The notes: generated by a model not told the origin, from the sequence alone. DNA of 54,593 nucleotides from Planctomycetaceae bacterium (GCA_002722955.1 PBMZ01000104.1:1-54593); one strand, 5' to 3'. Counted from the first letter of the stretch, positions 27,095 through 37,191 are shown. Made by a program: numbers and translations.

Positions 27095-27514
27095 TCACTC
27101 GCTTTGGTTGGCTGTCTCGTCCCGAAAGGATCGAAACATCAAGCCAGCACCGGCGGCCAACAGCACGACCATGAACAAGAAGTGGGTCAGCTTGACGTTC
27201 ATGAAGAAGCGGATTCGGCTGACGACCTCGAAGACGATGACTGCCAAGCCGAGCATCGTTAGCCAAGAGCCGATTTTTTTGCTTGAGTCATAAAACATGA
27301 TCATGACTCCCAAGAAAAACGGTACGAACACGATGGCCATCGATGTTGTTTCACCGAAGATGCCGCCAGCTCGCCGCATTGTTCCCGAGACAAGACCAAA
27401 TCCGGCTGTGGTGACTCGAACAGAATCAATGAACAGGTAGAGCGCCAGCCCAGCCATGAACAGGCCAAGAAAAAACTTGCCAACCCCGCCCTCAGTTCCA
27501 CCAGAGCCTCTCAC
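27095..27514 (-). CDS. Small integral membrane protein, unknown function
   Basis: 139 residues from a GTG at 27514. There are four probable membrane helices: 'KFFLGLFMAGLALYLFI', 'MAIVFVPFFLGVMIMFY', 'IGSWLTMLGLAVIVFEVV' and 'HFLFMVVLLAAGAGLMF'. No known family was recognised. It starts 31 nt after the stop of the spermidine-synthase-like gene on the same strand, so the two probably share a transcript. Confidence 0.75.
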   Translation of the reverse strand: MRGSGGTEGGVGKFFLGLFMAGLALYLFIDSVRVTTAGFGLVSGTMRRAGGIFGETTSMAIVFVPFFLGVMIMFYDSSKKIGSWLTMLGLAVIVFEVVSRIRFFMNVKLTHFLFMVVLLAAGAGLMFRSFRDETANQSE

Positions 27515-27545
27515 AATTTGATCCTTTGCGAAATCATGTCACATG

Positions 27546-29228
27546 CTACGGCGCGCGTTTTCCCAAACTGCGTCGATAGTATTGCATCACAACGGGTTGC
27601 ATTTTGGTATTCGGAAGAATGACTTCCTCAAGGTTTTGCCAATCTTTGCCGAAGATAAACGCCGCGCCCAGTACCTCGGGAGTCAGATGAGTTGTTGGAA
27701 CGGCGAACTGCTTGAGTTCCTTGATCCGAGCTTTCATCGCCGCCGAATCCTTGCCATGCCAAGCCAAATGCCAGCCCCACTCGCCAAAGCTGGGAACGTG
27801 TTCATGATAGGGCAAGACGTTGTACTCGGCCGTCTTGAGTGTCTCGCCGATGCAGCGGAAAACTAATTCGCCACGGAAGATGTTGGTCGACTGGATCGAG
27901 ACCACTGCTCCGTCGGAAAGTCGCCGCGTCAATTGACGATAGAAGTCAACAGAAAACAACTTGCCAAGCTCCACCGATCGAGGGTCTGGGAAATCGATGA
28001 TGACGACATCGAATTTCTCATTGACGTTTCGCAAGAACAAATCGGCGTCAACGGTGGCCACGGTCACGTCAGCGATTTTGTACTCGGTGTTGTCAACAAG
28101 CGGGTCACGTTTTGTGGGTCGCCAGACGGGGGACTCGGGTCCCTCGCCGACACCTTCTGGGAGTCTAGTTTCGACGCGGGCATCTTGAAGTGCATTGCCG
28201 TTAATGCTGACCAGCTTTGGATGTTCGCGCGCTAGCTCGATGATCGCGGGATCGATGTCGACTAAAACGACACTCTCAACATCTGAGTACTTTAAGACTT
28301 CCCGAAGCGCTAGGCCATCACCGCCGCCTAGGATCAAGATTCGTTGTCGACTTCGCGCGAGCGACATGGGTGGATGCACCAGCATTTCGTGATAGATGGC
28401 CTCGTCATCGGACGAGAATTGGAGGTGGCCGTCCAAATAAAGCCTTAGGCGATCTTCCGGGATGCTTTCGGTAAGCACGATGTGTTGGTACTTGGTCGTC
28501 TTTGAATAGACGATCGGATCCACGAAGCAGCGCTGTTGCAACTCAGCCATCCAAGTGCGCGATTGCGAAAGACCAACGCCTAACGTGGCGGCTGCGAGTC
28601 CACAGGCGACGAGAAACAATTGCCGTCGTTTCACCATGGGCCAAAAGAAGGCGACGCCAGCAATCGCCAGCAGAATGTTCACGCATCCCAATATCAAGCT
28701 GATTCGCTCGACCGAAAGACGCGTTAGCAACACGTATGCGAACAACAGGGCGCCGATGAGCGAACCAACATAATCCATGGAAAGGATCGACGACAGATTC
28801 GCTCGCAATGTGTTTGTGTACTCAGTGTTGATTCGGATCAGCAGCGGGATCTCGCAACCGATTAACACGCCGATGCCAAGGCTGAACGCGTACATCACCA
28901 ACTGATAGCTATCGGTGAATACGAACGTTGCGTAAATCACCAGTGTGCTGATTCCGCCGAGCAGACCGAGTAGCAATTCGACCCATAGGAACTTGTCGAT
29001 TAAGTTGCCGACCAGGCGTTGTTGTAAGACGGCTCCTGCGCCCATGGCGAACATCATTAAGCCGATGATGACGAAGAGTTGCTCGTGCGAGCTACCCATC
29101 AGGTTGTTGCCGAGCACTCCCAGCGTGTACTCGTAGATGATGCCGCAGGCTCCCATGACCAACATCGAAACGGCAAGCACGACATGAGCAAATCGCGTTC
29201 GAATCGTGTTGGTGTCGTTGTCGTTCAT
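27546..29228 (-). CDS. Membrane-anchored spermidine-synthase-like methyltransferase-fold protein
   Basis: 560 residues. The N-terminal 210 residues hold about six to seven membrane helices ('GLMMFAMGAGAVLQQRL', 'EIPLLIRINTEY'). The C-terminal domain matches polyamine aminopropyltransferases: 'YQHIVLTE', 'LYLDGHLQFSSDDEAIYHE', nucleotide-binding 'ILGGGDGLALREVLKY', 'VVLVDIDP' and 'DVVIIDFPDPRS'. Fused membrane forms are known in many bacteria; whether they make spermidine is often unclear. A Pro/Glu/Asp-rich loop of about 25 residues ('GVGEGPESPVWRPTKRD') interrupts the core. It is followed by a small membrane protein gene. Confidence 0.87.
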   Translation of the reverse strand: MNDNDTNTIRTRFAHVVLAVSMLVMGACGIIYEYTLGVLGNNLMGSSHEQLFVIIGLMMFAMGAGAVLQQRLVGNLIDKFLWVELLLGLLGGISTLVIYATFVFTDSYQLVMYAFSLGIGVLIGCEIPLLIRINTEYTNTLRANLSSILSMDYVGSLIGALLFAYVLLTRLSVERISLILGCVNILLAIAGVAFFWPMVKRRQLFLVACGLAAATLGVGLSQSRTWMAELQQRCFVDPIVYSKTTKYQHIVLTESIPEDRLRLYLDGHLQFSSDDEAIYHEMLVHPPMSLARSRQRILILGGGDGLALREVLKYSDVESVVLVDIDPAIIELAREHPKLVSINGNALQDARVETRLPEGVGEGPESPVWRPTKRDPLVDNTEYKIADVTVATVDADLFLRNVNEKFDVVIIDFPDPRSVELGKLFSVDFYRQLTRRLSDGAVVSIQSTNIFRGELVFRCIGETLKTAEYNVLPYHEHVPSFGEWGWHLAWHGKDSAAMKARIKELKQFAVPTTHLTPEVLGAAFIFGKDWQNLEEVILPNTKMQPVVMQYYRRSLGKRAP

Positions 29229-29254
29229 CTTTCGAGCAGGCTTTTGACGCGGTC

Positions 29255-30238
29255 TTATCCGCTGGACTTCGCTTCAATCGAGGCGCGGCGTTTCGCAGCG
29301 TAGCGTTTGACAATTTCGTCGACGATTACACCAATCAAAAGCACAACCCCAATGATCGTGAATTCAAGGCGATCGTCGATGCCGATCAAGCCGATCGAAT
29401 TGCGAAGAACTCGCATCACGGCCGTTCCAATCACGACTCCGAGAATTGTTCCCTCGCCACCTCGCAGACTGCAGCCTCCAAGAACGGCGGCTGAGATCGC
29501 GTACAGCTCGTAGAAGTTTCCGGCGCCAGCAGGTTGAATTGAATTCAAGTCCAACGCAAACATGACTCCACCCAGACCAGCCGTAGCCGAGCAGATAATG
29601 TAAGCCATGATCTTCATGTTGTCGGTGTTGATACCGCTATACTTCGCGGCTTGCTCGTTGCGACCAAGGGCGAATAGGTAACGACCATAGATCGTTTGGT
29701 TTAAGAACACGCCAGCCACAACGGCCAACCCCAACATAATCAACAGCGTGATGGGTATCTGATACTTGGCAAACAAGGGCATCTTCCAGGTGACGAGCAA
29801 CTTGAGAGTCTCGAATTCATTTTTGAATCCCATCGTGTCGTCCGCCGTAAACCAGCGCGCAACGCCACGATAAATCAACAGACCGCATAACGTCACAATG
29901 AATGGTTGGATATTCAGCTTCGTTATCAGCAAGCCATGTATCAGCCCGAGCATCACCGAGACAAACGCCACTGCAATCAGTGCTGGGATGACGCCCCATT
30001 CATGTTCAAATAGCAAGTAAGGCAGTAAGCAACCGGTCAAGCAAACGACTGATCCAATCGATAAATCGATGCCACCGGTAATGATGACGAAGGAAACGCC
30101 GATCGCGATCACTCCAAACAACCCAGTTCGGTTCAGGAGATTGCTGACGTTGAACGGTTTCAGAAAAACCGGATTTTGGTACCACGTGATCAAGCAGATC
30201 ACGACAAGCAAAACAAGAATGCCAAGAGTCTTTTTCAT
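29255..30238 (-). CDS. Sugar ABC transporter permease (RbsC type)
   Basis: 327 residues and about ten membrane helices. 'ISFVIITGGIDLSIGSVV'-like (here 'VSFVIITGGIDLSIGSV'), 'GLLIYRGVARWFT', 'YLFALGRNEQAAKYSGINT' and 'AAVLGGCSLRGGEGTILG' are hallmark stretches of the ribose/xylose permease family. It forms the membrane channel of the importer whose ATPase is encoded 38 nt upstream. The C-terminus 'DEIVKRYAAKRRASIEA' is cytoplasmic and basic. Confidence 0.94.
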   Translation of the reverse strand: MKKTLGILVLLVVICLITWYQNPVFLKPFNVSNLLNRTGLFGVIAIGVSFVIITGGIDLSIGSVVCLTGCLLPYLLFEHEWGVIPALIAVAFVSVMLGLIHGLLITKLNIQPFIVTLCGLLIYRGVARWFTADDTMGFKNEFETLKLLVTWKMPLFAKYQIPITLLIMLGLAVVAGVFLNQTIYGRYLFALGRNEQAAKYSGINTDNMKIMAYIICSATAGLGGVMFALDLNSIQPAGAGNFYELYAISAAVLGGCSLRGGEGTILGVVIGTAVMRVLRNSIGLIGIDDRLEFTIIGVVLLIGVIVDEIVKRYAAKRRASIEAKSSG

Positions 30239-30276
30239 GATGATTTTATGCTCAAGCTCTCAATTCAGAACGCAAC

Positions 30277-31776
30277 TTAATTCTCAATATTGCCTGTTGC
30301 TAATTGCATAACCGCCTCTTCACTCAACTCGTCGCGTTGCAACTCGCCCGTGATGCGGCCTTCGTGCATGACCAATGTTCGGTCGGACATGCCCAGGATT
30401 TCTTCCATTTCACTGCTGACAAATAAGATCGCGACGCCTTGGCCTGCCAGTCGATCCATCAGGTCGTAGATTTCTTGTTTGGCACCGATGTCGATTCCGC
30501 GAGTCGGTTCGTCTAACAACAACAGTTTGGGAGCCAGCGACAGCCACTTGCCGAGCACGACCTTTTGCTGATTGCCGCCAGACAAGTAGTGCACGATCTG
30601 TCGGTCCGAGGGTGTCTTAATCCGCAGCTTGCCAATCATGGCCGTCGTGTCGCGTTGTTCTTGTGTTCGGTTGAGCAAGCCCTTGCCACGTTGGTTTTGT
30701 TCAAGGCCTGCCAAACCGATGTTTTCTCGCACGGCCATTTCCAGCACGACGCCTTGCTGTTTGCGATCTTCTGGTACTAACGCAATGCCGGCTCGGATAG
30801 CGTCGCGCGGTCCCTTAAATGATTGTGTCGCTCCGCCGATCTTGATGCTTCCGCCAAGCGGGCGGTCGACTCCAAACAAGACTTGCAGCAACTCTGTGCG
30901 ACCGGCACCGACCAAACCGCTGATGCCGACGATCTCGCCAGCGCTGATCGAGAAACTGATGAGGTGTCCTGGATTGGCAGGGACGACCACGTCGTTGACT
31001 TCCAAGATACGATCGCCGGTCTCATGAGGGTGACGTTCGTAGAATTGAGAAACATCACGGCCCACCATCATTTGAACCATGCGATCGTGATCGACTTCGT
31101 CACGATCCAGGTCGCCCGCGTTCTCGCCATCTCGTAAAACGACGACTCGATCGGCTAACTCCTTGACCTCACCCAGGCGGTGAGAGATGTAAACGATGCT
31201 GACGCCTTGATCACGTAATTCGTTCACGACTTTGAACAGCGCTTCGGTCTCGTGCTGAGAAAGACTAGATGTTGGTTCGTCCATTATGATCACACGAGCG
31301 TCAACGGATACCGCCTTCGCGATCTCGACCATTTGCTGTTGGCCAATCGACAACGAGCTGACAATCGTGTTCGGAGAGACATCCAATCCAACGCGTTCCA
31401 GCACACTCTTGGCTTCTTTGGCTATCCGCGGTTTATCGATGACGCCGGCTTTGCGATATTCACGCCCAAGGAAGATGTTGGCCGAGACGCTGAGGTTATC
31501 GCACAAGTTCAATTCTTGGTGAATCAACGCGATGCCTAAGTCCATTGCTGTGTGAACTGAGTCGATGTCAACCACTTGACCATCAAATTTGATTGTTCCC
31601 GAATCCGGTGTCTGCACACCGGCAAGGATCTTCATCAACGTGCTCTTGCCGGCGCCGTTCTCTCCAATCACCGCCAACACTTCGCCGCGATTTAAGGTCA
31701 TGCTGACTTTGTTGAGCGCAAGCACACCGGGAAAGCGTTTGGATGCATCGACGATATCGAAGATTGGTTCAGTCAT
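30277..31776 (-). CDS. Sugar ABC transporter ATP-binding protein, two nucleotide-binding domains (RbsA type)
   Basis: 499 residues, standard for this family. Domain 1 has Walker A 'GENGAGKS' (38-45), signature '[14 protein letters not shown]' and Walker B '[12 protein letters not shown]'. Domain 2 has the degenerate '[16 protein letters not shown]', '[15 protein letters not shown]' and '[16 protein letters not shown]'. It drives sugar import with the permease downstream. Upstream of its start lie a repeat (31784-31861) and a terminator-like hairpin, so expression is probably lower than that of the binding protein. Confidence 0.95.
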   Translation of the reverse strand: MTEPIFDIVDASKRFPGVLALNKVSMTLNRGEVLAVIGENGAGKSTLMKILAGVQTPDSGTIKFDGQVVDIDSVHTAMDLGIALIHQELNLCDNLSVSANIFLGREYRKAGVIDKPRIAKEAKSVLERVGLDVSPNTIVSSLSIGQQQMVEIAKAVSVDARVIIMDEPTSSLSQHETEALFKVVNELRDQGVSIVYISHRLGEVKELADRVVVLRDGENAGDLDRDEVDHDRMVQMMVGRDVSQFYERHPHETGDRILEVNDVVVPANPGHLISFSISAGEIVGISGLVGAGRTELLQVLFGVDRPLGGSIKIGGATQSFKGPRDAIRAGIALVPEDRKQQGVVLEMAVRENIGLAGLEQNQRGKGLLNRTQEQRDTTAMIGKLRIKTPSDRQIVHYLSGGNQQKVVLGKWLSLAPKLLLLDEPTRGIDIGAKQEIYDLMDRLAGQGVAILFVSSEMEEILGMSDRTLVMHEGRITGELQRDELSEEAVMQLATGNIEN

Positions 31777-31783
31777 TAATCAA

Positions 31784-31861
31784 TGTAGCCATCACTCTCC
31801 GAGTGATGAGCCTTTTGTAACTTAAATCGAGCGTTGTGATATCAGAGTGATGTCTACTTTG
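31784..31861. repeat. Degenerate second copy of the 32-bp inverted-repeat family
   Basis: 31784-31813 matches the arm at 11646-11677 almost fully (GTAGCCATCACTCTCCGAGT); 31835-31861 is a decayed inverted arm. It sits between the ABC ATPase start and the upstream terminator. Confidence 0.8.
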
Positions 31862-31866
31862 GGCAA

Positions 31867-31903
31867 ACAAAAACCGCTGATGGACGTTCCATCAGCGGTT
31901 TTG
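31867..31903 (-). terminator. Rho-independent-type terminator after the binding-protein gene
   Basis: On the minus strand, AAAACCGCTGATGG and CCATCAGCGGTTTT pair around a short loop and are followed by a T-run. It lies 18 nt beyond the binding-protein stop and before the ATPase gene, a common arrangement that lets the binding protein be made in excess. Confidence 0.8.
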
Positions 31904-31920
31904 AGATTGGCTTTCAATGG

Positions 31921-33096
31921 TTATTTCGCCGGTGCTGGTTCCGCTTCTTCTTTCTCTGGAGCTTCCTTGATGTTCTCTGGCTGCTCGGTGTTCTCAGCTT
32001 CAGGAGCAGGCTTCTCTTCTGCTTCCCCGGTCAACTTCTTCAACTCTGCCCAGAACTCGCCAACATTGTCCTTGCGGATGTTGCGAGCGGGAATGTCCAT
32101 AAAGCCACCTTCTGGCAAGACCGACTTGTCGCCTTGTGCCAGTTTGGTAAGGATTCGGACAGACTCGTATCCGTACATGTATGGGTTTTGAACTGTCGTG
32201 CCATGAATGTGGCCATCGACGATGCCTTGTAGGGTTCCGGCTTCTTCGTCGAATCCAACGATCTTGATTTCGCCCAGCTTGCCGGCTTCTTCGACGGCTT
32301 GCAGAATCTTGGGTGGGTTGTAGGCGAACAAGCCAACCATGCAACCCAGATCGGGATACTTGCTGATGGCGTCTTGCGCGTCAGCCTTGGCCTTGGCGAA
32401 GTCGAATTGATCGGTCCGCGTATCGAGCACAACGTACTTGCCACCCTCGCCCAAGACTTTGCCCGGTTCGTCATAGCGCGAGGGATCCGGGGCGCGATCG
32501 AGCAACTCGTCAATAACGCCTTGTCGACGCAATCGTGCGTTGAGTTGTCCCAAACGTCCGACGAAGATCATAACGCTGCCACCATCGGGCATCGCTTCTT
32601 TGACAAGCTGTCCACACATGCGTCCTGCCGTATAGTTATCCATACCGATGTAGGCCAACCGTTTGCTCTCCGGGGCGTCCGAGTCATGTGTGATGAGGTT
32701 TGTGTTTTCCGCGGCTGTGTTCAACAACGCGGTTTGGTTGTCAGGATCGATGGGGCTAACTGCCATTCCGTCGACACCTTTGGTCAACAATTCTTCGATC
32801 ATTCGCTTTTGATCGCCGACGCCATCTGGAGGCATGGAAACTTCGACGTTGACATTGAGGTCTTTGGCCGCAGCCTCACACCCCTTTTCGGCAACGCGCC
32901 AAAACGATGTGATGCCATTGGTTACGTATGCAACCGTGAGCTTCTCGCCATCGGCCGCCGGAGTGCTACCATTCGAATTGCCGTTTGCCGCCCCGTTGCC
33001 ATTTCCAGAATTGGAATTCGAACCGCTGTCAGCACAGCCGGCGAAGCCAATGGCTAGACTCAAGACTGCGACAGACGCCCATAACTTACTTCTCAT
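31921..33096 (-). CDS. Sugar-binding lipoprotein of the ABC importer (RbsB type)
   Basis: 391 residues with a strong Shine-Dalgarno AAGGAGC 6 nt before the ATG. The lipobox 'GFAGC' puts the lipidated cysteine at residue 21. An Asn/Gly/Ser-rich linker follows, then a type I periplasmic-binding fold ('[18 protein letters not shown]', '[19 protein letters not shown]', '[19 protein letters not shown]', '[17 protein letters not shown]'). The C-terminus is a Glu/Pro/Ala-rich tail. It captures a sugar outside the inner membrane for the permease and ATPase that follow. The ligand is unknown. Confidence 0.94.
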   Translation of the reverse strand: MRSKLWASVAVLSLAIGFAGCADSGSNSNSGNGNGAANGNSNGSTPAADGEKLTVAYVTNGITSFWRVAEKGCEAAAKDLNVNVEVSMPPDGVGDQKRMIEELLTKGVDGMAVSPIDPDNQTALLNTAAENTNLITHDSDAPESKRLAYIGMDNYTAGRMCGQLVKEAMPDGGSVMIFVGRLGQLNARLRRQGVIDELLDRAPDPSRYDEPGKVLGEGGKYVVLDTRTDQFDFAKAKADAQDAISKYPDLGCMVGLFAYNPPKILQAVEEAGKLGEIKIVGFDEEAGTLQGIVDGHIHGTTVQNPYMYGYESVRILTKLAQGDKSVLPEGGFMDIPARNIRKDNVGEFWAELKKLTGEAEEKPAPEAENTEQPENIKEAPEKEEAEPAPAK

Positions 33097-33270
33097 GCTA
33101 TTGCTCCTTGAATCATGCTGATATTCGTTGAATTGGGAGCACCACGATTGGTCGCCCGCCTCGGATGCTTATTAAATGTAAGTCTGCTATTTTGTCGGTA
33201 GCTGCACCTCAACACAAGTGCCACACCAGTTTATTCCGACACTCATCAACAGGCATTCATTGGTACTGCC

Positions 33271-34107
33271 ATGCCACTAATCGTTTCATGTTTCGCCAAC
33301 AGCTACGGACGCTTCGGAACACAAGCCGCGATCGAAAACGTCAAAGCGGCCGGCATCGATTACGTCGAGCTGCCAATCCGAACAGAAGGCGTCAAACCAT
33401 TCTTCGGTGATGTCCCGATGGTGACCAACGCGTCCGGCATCGAGGACCTCAAGGTCGTTGATGTGCTGCTTGAAAAGAATGGGGTCAAGGTTTCCAGTTG
33501 CAACCTGACCACCGGCAATCCACTGGAAAGAAAAAACACCGAGATCATCAAACGTAAACTTGAGCTAGCCAGTCACTTTGGCGTGACCAAATGTGTCGGT
33601 GACGCGGGGAAAATCGAGGACGATTCGCAACTACATACCTTGTACTCTCATCTTCGAGAAATTGGTGATCACGCTGCCAAGCACAACATCACGTTTTGTT
33701 TTGAGACGCATCCGGGGATCTGTCAGGACCACCGTGGTATGTACGAGACGATGGAGGCACTTCAGCATGCGAACTTGCGTTTGAACTTCGATACGGGCAA
33801 CCTGTTTTATTACAACGACTACATGGAGTGCGAAGTTGCATTGGCCAAAGTCTGCCATCTGGTCGGTCATGTCCACTTGAAAGACTGCCAAGGCGAGCGT
33901 GGAGCGTGGTACTTTCCGGCTCTCGGCAACGGTGGTGCTGTCGACTTCGTCCGAGTGCTTGAGCTGCTGACAACTTGCGGATTCATGGGCCCCTTTAGCT
34001 TGGAGATCGAAGGCATCGAAGGCGAGGGTGAACTTACGCTGGAACAGCATCAGCAGCGAATTGTTGACAGTGCCGAACACTTGAAGAGCTGCGGATATCT
34101 CTTTTGA
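33271..34107 (+). CDS. Sugar phosphate isomerase/epimerase-type TIM barrel
   Basis: 278 residues. 'VEL' metal-site region, 'CFETHPG', 'LRLNFDTGNLFYY', 'VGHVHLKDCQG' and 'FSLEIEGIEGEGE' supply the Glu/Asp/His ligands typical of the xylose-isomerase-like/hydroxypyruvate-isomerase superfamily (AP endonuclease 2 fold). It would interconvert a keto or aldo sugar. It is divergent from the sugar-import operon across 174 nt, so import and first metabolic step may be controlled together. The exact reaction cannot be told from sequence. Confidence 0.87.
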   Translation: MPLIVSCFANSYGRFGTQAAIENVKAAGIDYVELPIRTEGVKPFFGDVPMVTNASGIEDLKVVDVLLEKNGVKVSSCNLTTGNPLERKNTEIIKRKLELASHFGVTKCVGDAGKIEDDSQLHTLYSHLREIGDHAAKHNITFCFETHPGICQDHRGMYETMEALQHANLRLNFDTGNLFYYNDYMECEVALAKVCHLVGHVHLKDCQGERGAWYFPALGNGGAVDFVRVLELLTTCGFMGPFSLEIEGIEGEGELTLEQHQQRIVDSAEHLKSCGYLF

Positions 34108-34156
34108 TGGCTGTGTTCGACAACGAACGCGAATTCCTTTCTAAGCGATCAATGCT

Positions 34157-35281
34157 ATGTGCAATCGATATTTGATGACGTCCCTGCTTCTGACATTTGT
34201 TGTTTGCGGTTGCAGTGGCGAGACGGAAGTGGCCACCAACTCCGAAAGCGATCCACCCATCCCCGTCGCCGCGTCGTCACCTGGTGAAAATCAGATGACA
34301 GTGGGCAAGCTTCGTAAGCTGATCGAAGAAAAGAATCCTCAATACAACGGCAAAGGCAACATCAAACGCACTGCCGGAGAGATTCGCTTAGTCGAGTTTC
34401 AAGGTACTGGTATCAGCGATCTCTCGCCTTTTAGCGGGTTGCCACTTCGGACGGCTGTGTTCAGCGAGAAAGAGGTGACAGACATCAGTCCGCTGAAAGG
34501 CGCGCCGCTTGAACAACTCAACTTATTCGAGTCGTCGGTCGAGGACCTGAGTGTGTTGTCGGAATCATCGGTCAAAGAGTTGTTCCTTGGCCGCACGAAG
34601 GTCACTGATTTGACTCCGTTGAAGGGGCTTTCGCTGAAGGTGTTGGATCTGTTCGAGACACCCGTCACCGACCTGGCTCCGTTGGAAGGCATGCCGCTTG
34701 AACATCTCGATTTGGAGAACACCAAGGTTAAGAACATCAGCGCGCTGAAAGGGATGCCGCTACAACGATTGCTGATTCAACACACGCTGGTCGAGGATTT
34801 CTCGCCGCTTGAGGGCATGACGCTGAAGCAGTTGAACTTGTTCGGCACAAAGGTGCGCGAGATTGACTTCGTGAAAGATATGCCGCTGGGTACCTTATGG
34901 ATTCCCGACACAGCAGTCACCGACCTCAGTCCGCTGAAGGGCAAGACGATGGAGAGCCTCGATATTGCAAAGACCAAGGTCACGGACTTAACGCCTTTGG
35001 TTGGAATGGCGAGTTTGCGGCGCTTAAATATTGCCGAGTCAGCGGTCACGGACCTAACGCCGCTGGCCGGATTAACGTTGGATCGCATCGTGCTGAGTCC
35101 CGAAAAAATCAGGAAGGGATTGGATGTGATTCATGAGATGTCATCGCTGAATCGCGGTGGCATCGGCCTTACGCTTGAGACAGTCGGCCCGCCAGCAGAG
35201 TTTTGGCGACGCTACGATGCCGGCAAGGCGGAGCAAACGGGCAAACCAAAGCCCGAATCTGCAGGTCCAAAGCCCGAGTGA
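34157..35281 (+). CDS. Leucine-rich-repeat lipoprotein
   Basis: 374 residues; the true start may be Met7 (34175), giving 'MTSLLLTFVVCGCSGE' with a probable lipobox before the cysteine. After a Ser/Pro-rich linker come about ten repeats of roughly 23 residues with the pattern 'LxxLxLxxTxVTDLxPLxG', such as 'LKVLDLFETPVTDLAPLEG' and 'MESLDIAKTKVTDLTPLVG'. These bacterial LRRs resemble internalin-type repeats and are common in planctomycetes. Probably an outer-surface or periplasmic protein-binding protein; no partner is suggested by neighbours. Confidence 0.85.
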   Translation: MCNRYLMTSLLLTFVVCGCSGETEVATNSESDPPIPVAASSPGENQMTVGKLRKLIEEKNPQYNGKGNIKRTAGEIRLVEFQGTGISDLSPFSGLPLRTAVFSEKEVTDISPLKGAPLEQLNLFESSVEDLSVLSESSVKELFLGRTKVTDLTPLKGLSLKVLDLFETPVTDLAPLEGMPLEHLDLENTKVKNISALKGMPLQRLLIQHTLVEDFSPLEGMTLKQLNLFGTKVREIDFVKDMPLGTLWIPDTAVTDLSPLKGKTMESLDIAKTKVTDLTPLVGMASLRRLNIAESAVTDLTPLAGLTLDRIVLSPEKIRKGLDVIHEMSSLNRGGIGLTLETVGPPAEFWRRYDAGKAEQTGKPKPESAGPKPE

Positions 35282-35795
35282 CTCGTACAACGCGCAGAAA
35301 CCTCACATCGAGCCCCCCGCCCACGCGATCTCTCATCGATCTGGAAGCATTGGCCTCCGGAGGGAAATACCTGAACTAAGGTTTTGGCAGTCCAAGGAAT
35401 CGTTGTCCTGACAGCCTCGAAGTACGGCGGACTGATTTGGACCATTTGATGACTGCGAGCTCTGACTGACACCCGACCTCCGGTTCAGTCCCCGTACTTC
35501 GAGGCTGCCCACTTCATTGTTTGTTCCAGTTGGGGAAATCGGCACTCATCGATTTCGGAACAAGCCCACTTCTTCCCAACGACGATTCCTGCCCCCGCAA
35601 TGATTTGCGGACGTGACGTTCGACAAGTTTTTTGTCAGCAATTTGGCTCGCCGGAATTGAAGTCTGCCTGAGATATTGAAGTAAGAAACACTGATCAAAG
35701 CACATTGAATCATGTGGCGAATCTCCCGCCAAAACTTACGTTTTGCGGGCCGGTGGGAGCTCGCCGCTTGATTTGTTGATCTTGGATACGTCGAG
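35282..35795. other. 514-nt region without a recognisable gene
   Basis: It holds one long inverted repeat (35412-35434 with 35485-35507, core CAGCCTCGAAGTACGG). No coding sequence with convincing features was seen on either strand. The promoter of the PilZ gene is presumably at its right end. Confidence 0.5.
35412..35507. repeat. Inverted repeat (CAGCCTCGAAGTACGG family)
   Basis: The arms 35412-35434 and 35485-35507 are inverted copies with one extra base in one arm, and 50 nt lie between them. No second copy was found in the window. Confidence 0.8.
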
Positions 35796-36623
35796 ATGCT
35801 CAACGATCAACGAAAGACTCGTCGATATCCTGTTCGGTCCGAGCGTCGCGATGCTTTGATTCGCGTCGATGGAATCACGCTTCCCGCCGAGTTGCACGAT
35901 GTTTCTGCCGGTGGCTTCGGGATTCAAATCAACACGGATTCCGTCCCGGTCGACGACGACTCGAAAACGTGCATGCCGACTTTCGAAGCCGGAAGCCAAT
36001 TCCAACTGCGTTCCACGGACGGATGGCACGAGGTCAAAGTCTGCCACTTGCGAGCTTTCGAGGCGACGATTCACCTTGGCGTCGAACGATTGCGAGACAT
36101 TAGCGCTCCGAACATGTCCGAGCGAACTCGTGACCCGCAACGGAATCGCGCAGGCTGGCGTCCTGAAAACCGCAACGCCTTGCGGAACGGTCTGATCGCC
36201 ACCGCGCTGATGTTGGCTTTCATTCCCTTCGCTCTCAGCCAACTTGGTTGGAGCAAATTTGATGAGCTGACAGGCGCTGATTCCGCTTTGGGGCGGAAGC
36301 TCAAGAAGCTCGAAGCCAACTTGCGAGGGCGCAAGGCCGCGGATGAAAACAAGCCAGCCGATCTGCTGGCTCGCCGGAAAGCCCGCGAGAAAAGAGCCGT
36401 CAAACGCTTGCTTGGCACGGATGAGGTCACGTGGGCTGACGTTGCCAAGGTGCTAGAGTTGAATCAAAGTCAATCCAGTGAGATCTTGACTGCCCTAGGC
36501 GGCTCGATCACAGATGACGCCAGCACCCTAAGCGACCCCGAAGTGAATACCAAGGTGTTCGAGGTCTTGGACGCGCACCAAAAGGCGCGATTGAAGACAC
36601 TGATTGCCAAGTCGACGACTTAG
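35796..36623 (+). CDS. PilZ-domain protein with one membrane segment
   Basis: 275 residues. The N-terminal domain has the two PilZ signatures for cyclic-di-GMP binding: Arg10-x-x-x-Arg14 ('RRYPVR') and Asp35-x-Ser37-x-x-Gly40 ('HDVSAGG'). A membrane helix ('LIATALMLAFIPFALSQLGW') lies near residue 135-150, and the C-terminal part is Lys/Arg-rich and helical ('KKLEANLRGRKAADENKPAD'). It may be a membrane-tethered second-messenger sensor. The neighbours give no hint of the output. Start codon has only a weak ribosome site. Confidence 0.83.
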   Translation: MLNDQRKTRRYPVRSERRDALIRVDGITLPAELHDVSAGGFGIQINTDSVPVDDDSKTCMPTFEAGSQFQLRSTDGWHEVKVCHLRAFEATIHLGVERLRDISAPNMSERTRDPQRNRAGWRPENRNALRNGLIATALMLAFIPFALSQLGWSKFDELTGADSALGRKLKKLEANLRGRKAADENKPADLLARRKAREKRAVKRLLGTDEVTWADVAKVLELNQSQSSEILTALGGSITDDASTLSDPEVNTKVFEVLDAHQKARLKTLIAKSTT

Positions 36624-36638
36624 AGCTGGCATCCCGTC

Positions 36639-36700
36639 GTAGCGAAATTCGCCAAGAGTTTCGATCAGCGCTCGCCGAAAGTCTTGGCGACTTCCGCTAC
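36639..36700. repeat. Palindromic repeat (GTAGCGGAAG family), copy 2
   Basis: The arms GTAGCGAAATTCGCCAAGAG (from 36639) and its inverted partner ending at 36700 are imperfectly complementary. It lies between the convergent PilZ and peroxiredoxin genes and may serve as a bidirectional terminator. Confidence 0.75.
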
Positions 36701-36711
36701 AAGATTGGCTG

Positions 36712-37191
36712 TCAAAGCTCCGCGATCGCTGCCAAGACCTCGTCGACGTGGCCTTTGACTTTGACCTTCGGCCAGGCTGCGGCGACCTTGCCCGCTTTAT
36801 CGATCAAGAATGTGGCTCGCTGAATGCCCATGTACTTTTTGCCGTAGTTGTTTTTCTCGACCCAGACGCCGTATTTTTCGCAAATTAAGTGGTCTTCGTC
36901 GGCCAAAAGCGGGAACGGCAGCTCGAATTTGTCCGCGAATTTCACGTGAGATTGCACCGAATCTGTGCTGATACCTAATACGATGGTGTCCGAGGAATCG
37001 AGGCGTGACCAACTGTCGCGAAAGTCGCAGGCTTCCTGTGTGCAACCCGGCGTATTGTCCCTTGGATAGAAATAGAGAACGACGTTCTTGTCGTCTTTGA
37101 ACTGGCTTAAGCGGATCTTGCCTTCTGGTGACGCGGGCAAGTTGAAAGCAGGGGCCTTCTTACCGACGGCTGGAATGCTGGTTTCGGACAT
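36712..37191 (-). CDS. bcp: Bcp-type peroxiredoxin (thioredoxin-dependent thiol peroxidase)
   Basis: 159 residues from the ATG at 37191; a second ATG at 37197 is equally possible given an AAGGAG just upstream. The peroxidatic Cys50 and resolving Cys55 lie in 'PRDNTPGCTQEACDFRD', the classic Bcp pattern, and 'GISTDSVQSHVKFADKFELPFPLL' follows. It reduces peroxides in the cytoplasm using thioredoxin. It is monocistronic and converges with the PilZ gene. Confidence 0.94.
   Translation of the reverse strand: MSETSIPAVGKKAPAFNLPASPEGKIRLSQFKDDKNVVLYFYPRDNTPGCTQEACDFRDSWSRLDSSDTIVLGISTDSVQSHVKFADKFELPFPLLADEDHLICEKYGVWVEKNNYGKKYMGIQRATFLIDKAGKVAAAWPKVKVKGHVDEVLAAIAEL

Noticed and set aside
35736..36242. 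Minus-strand open frame opposite the PilZ gene
   Set aside because: The plus-strand frame has clear PilZ motifs and a membrane helix; the minus frame has no recognisable features.
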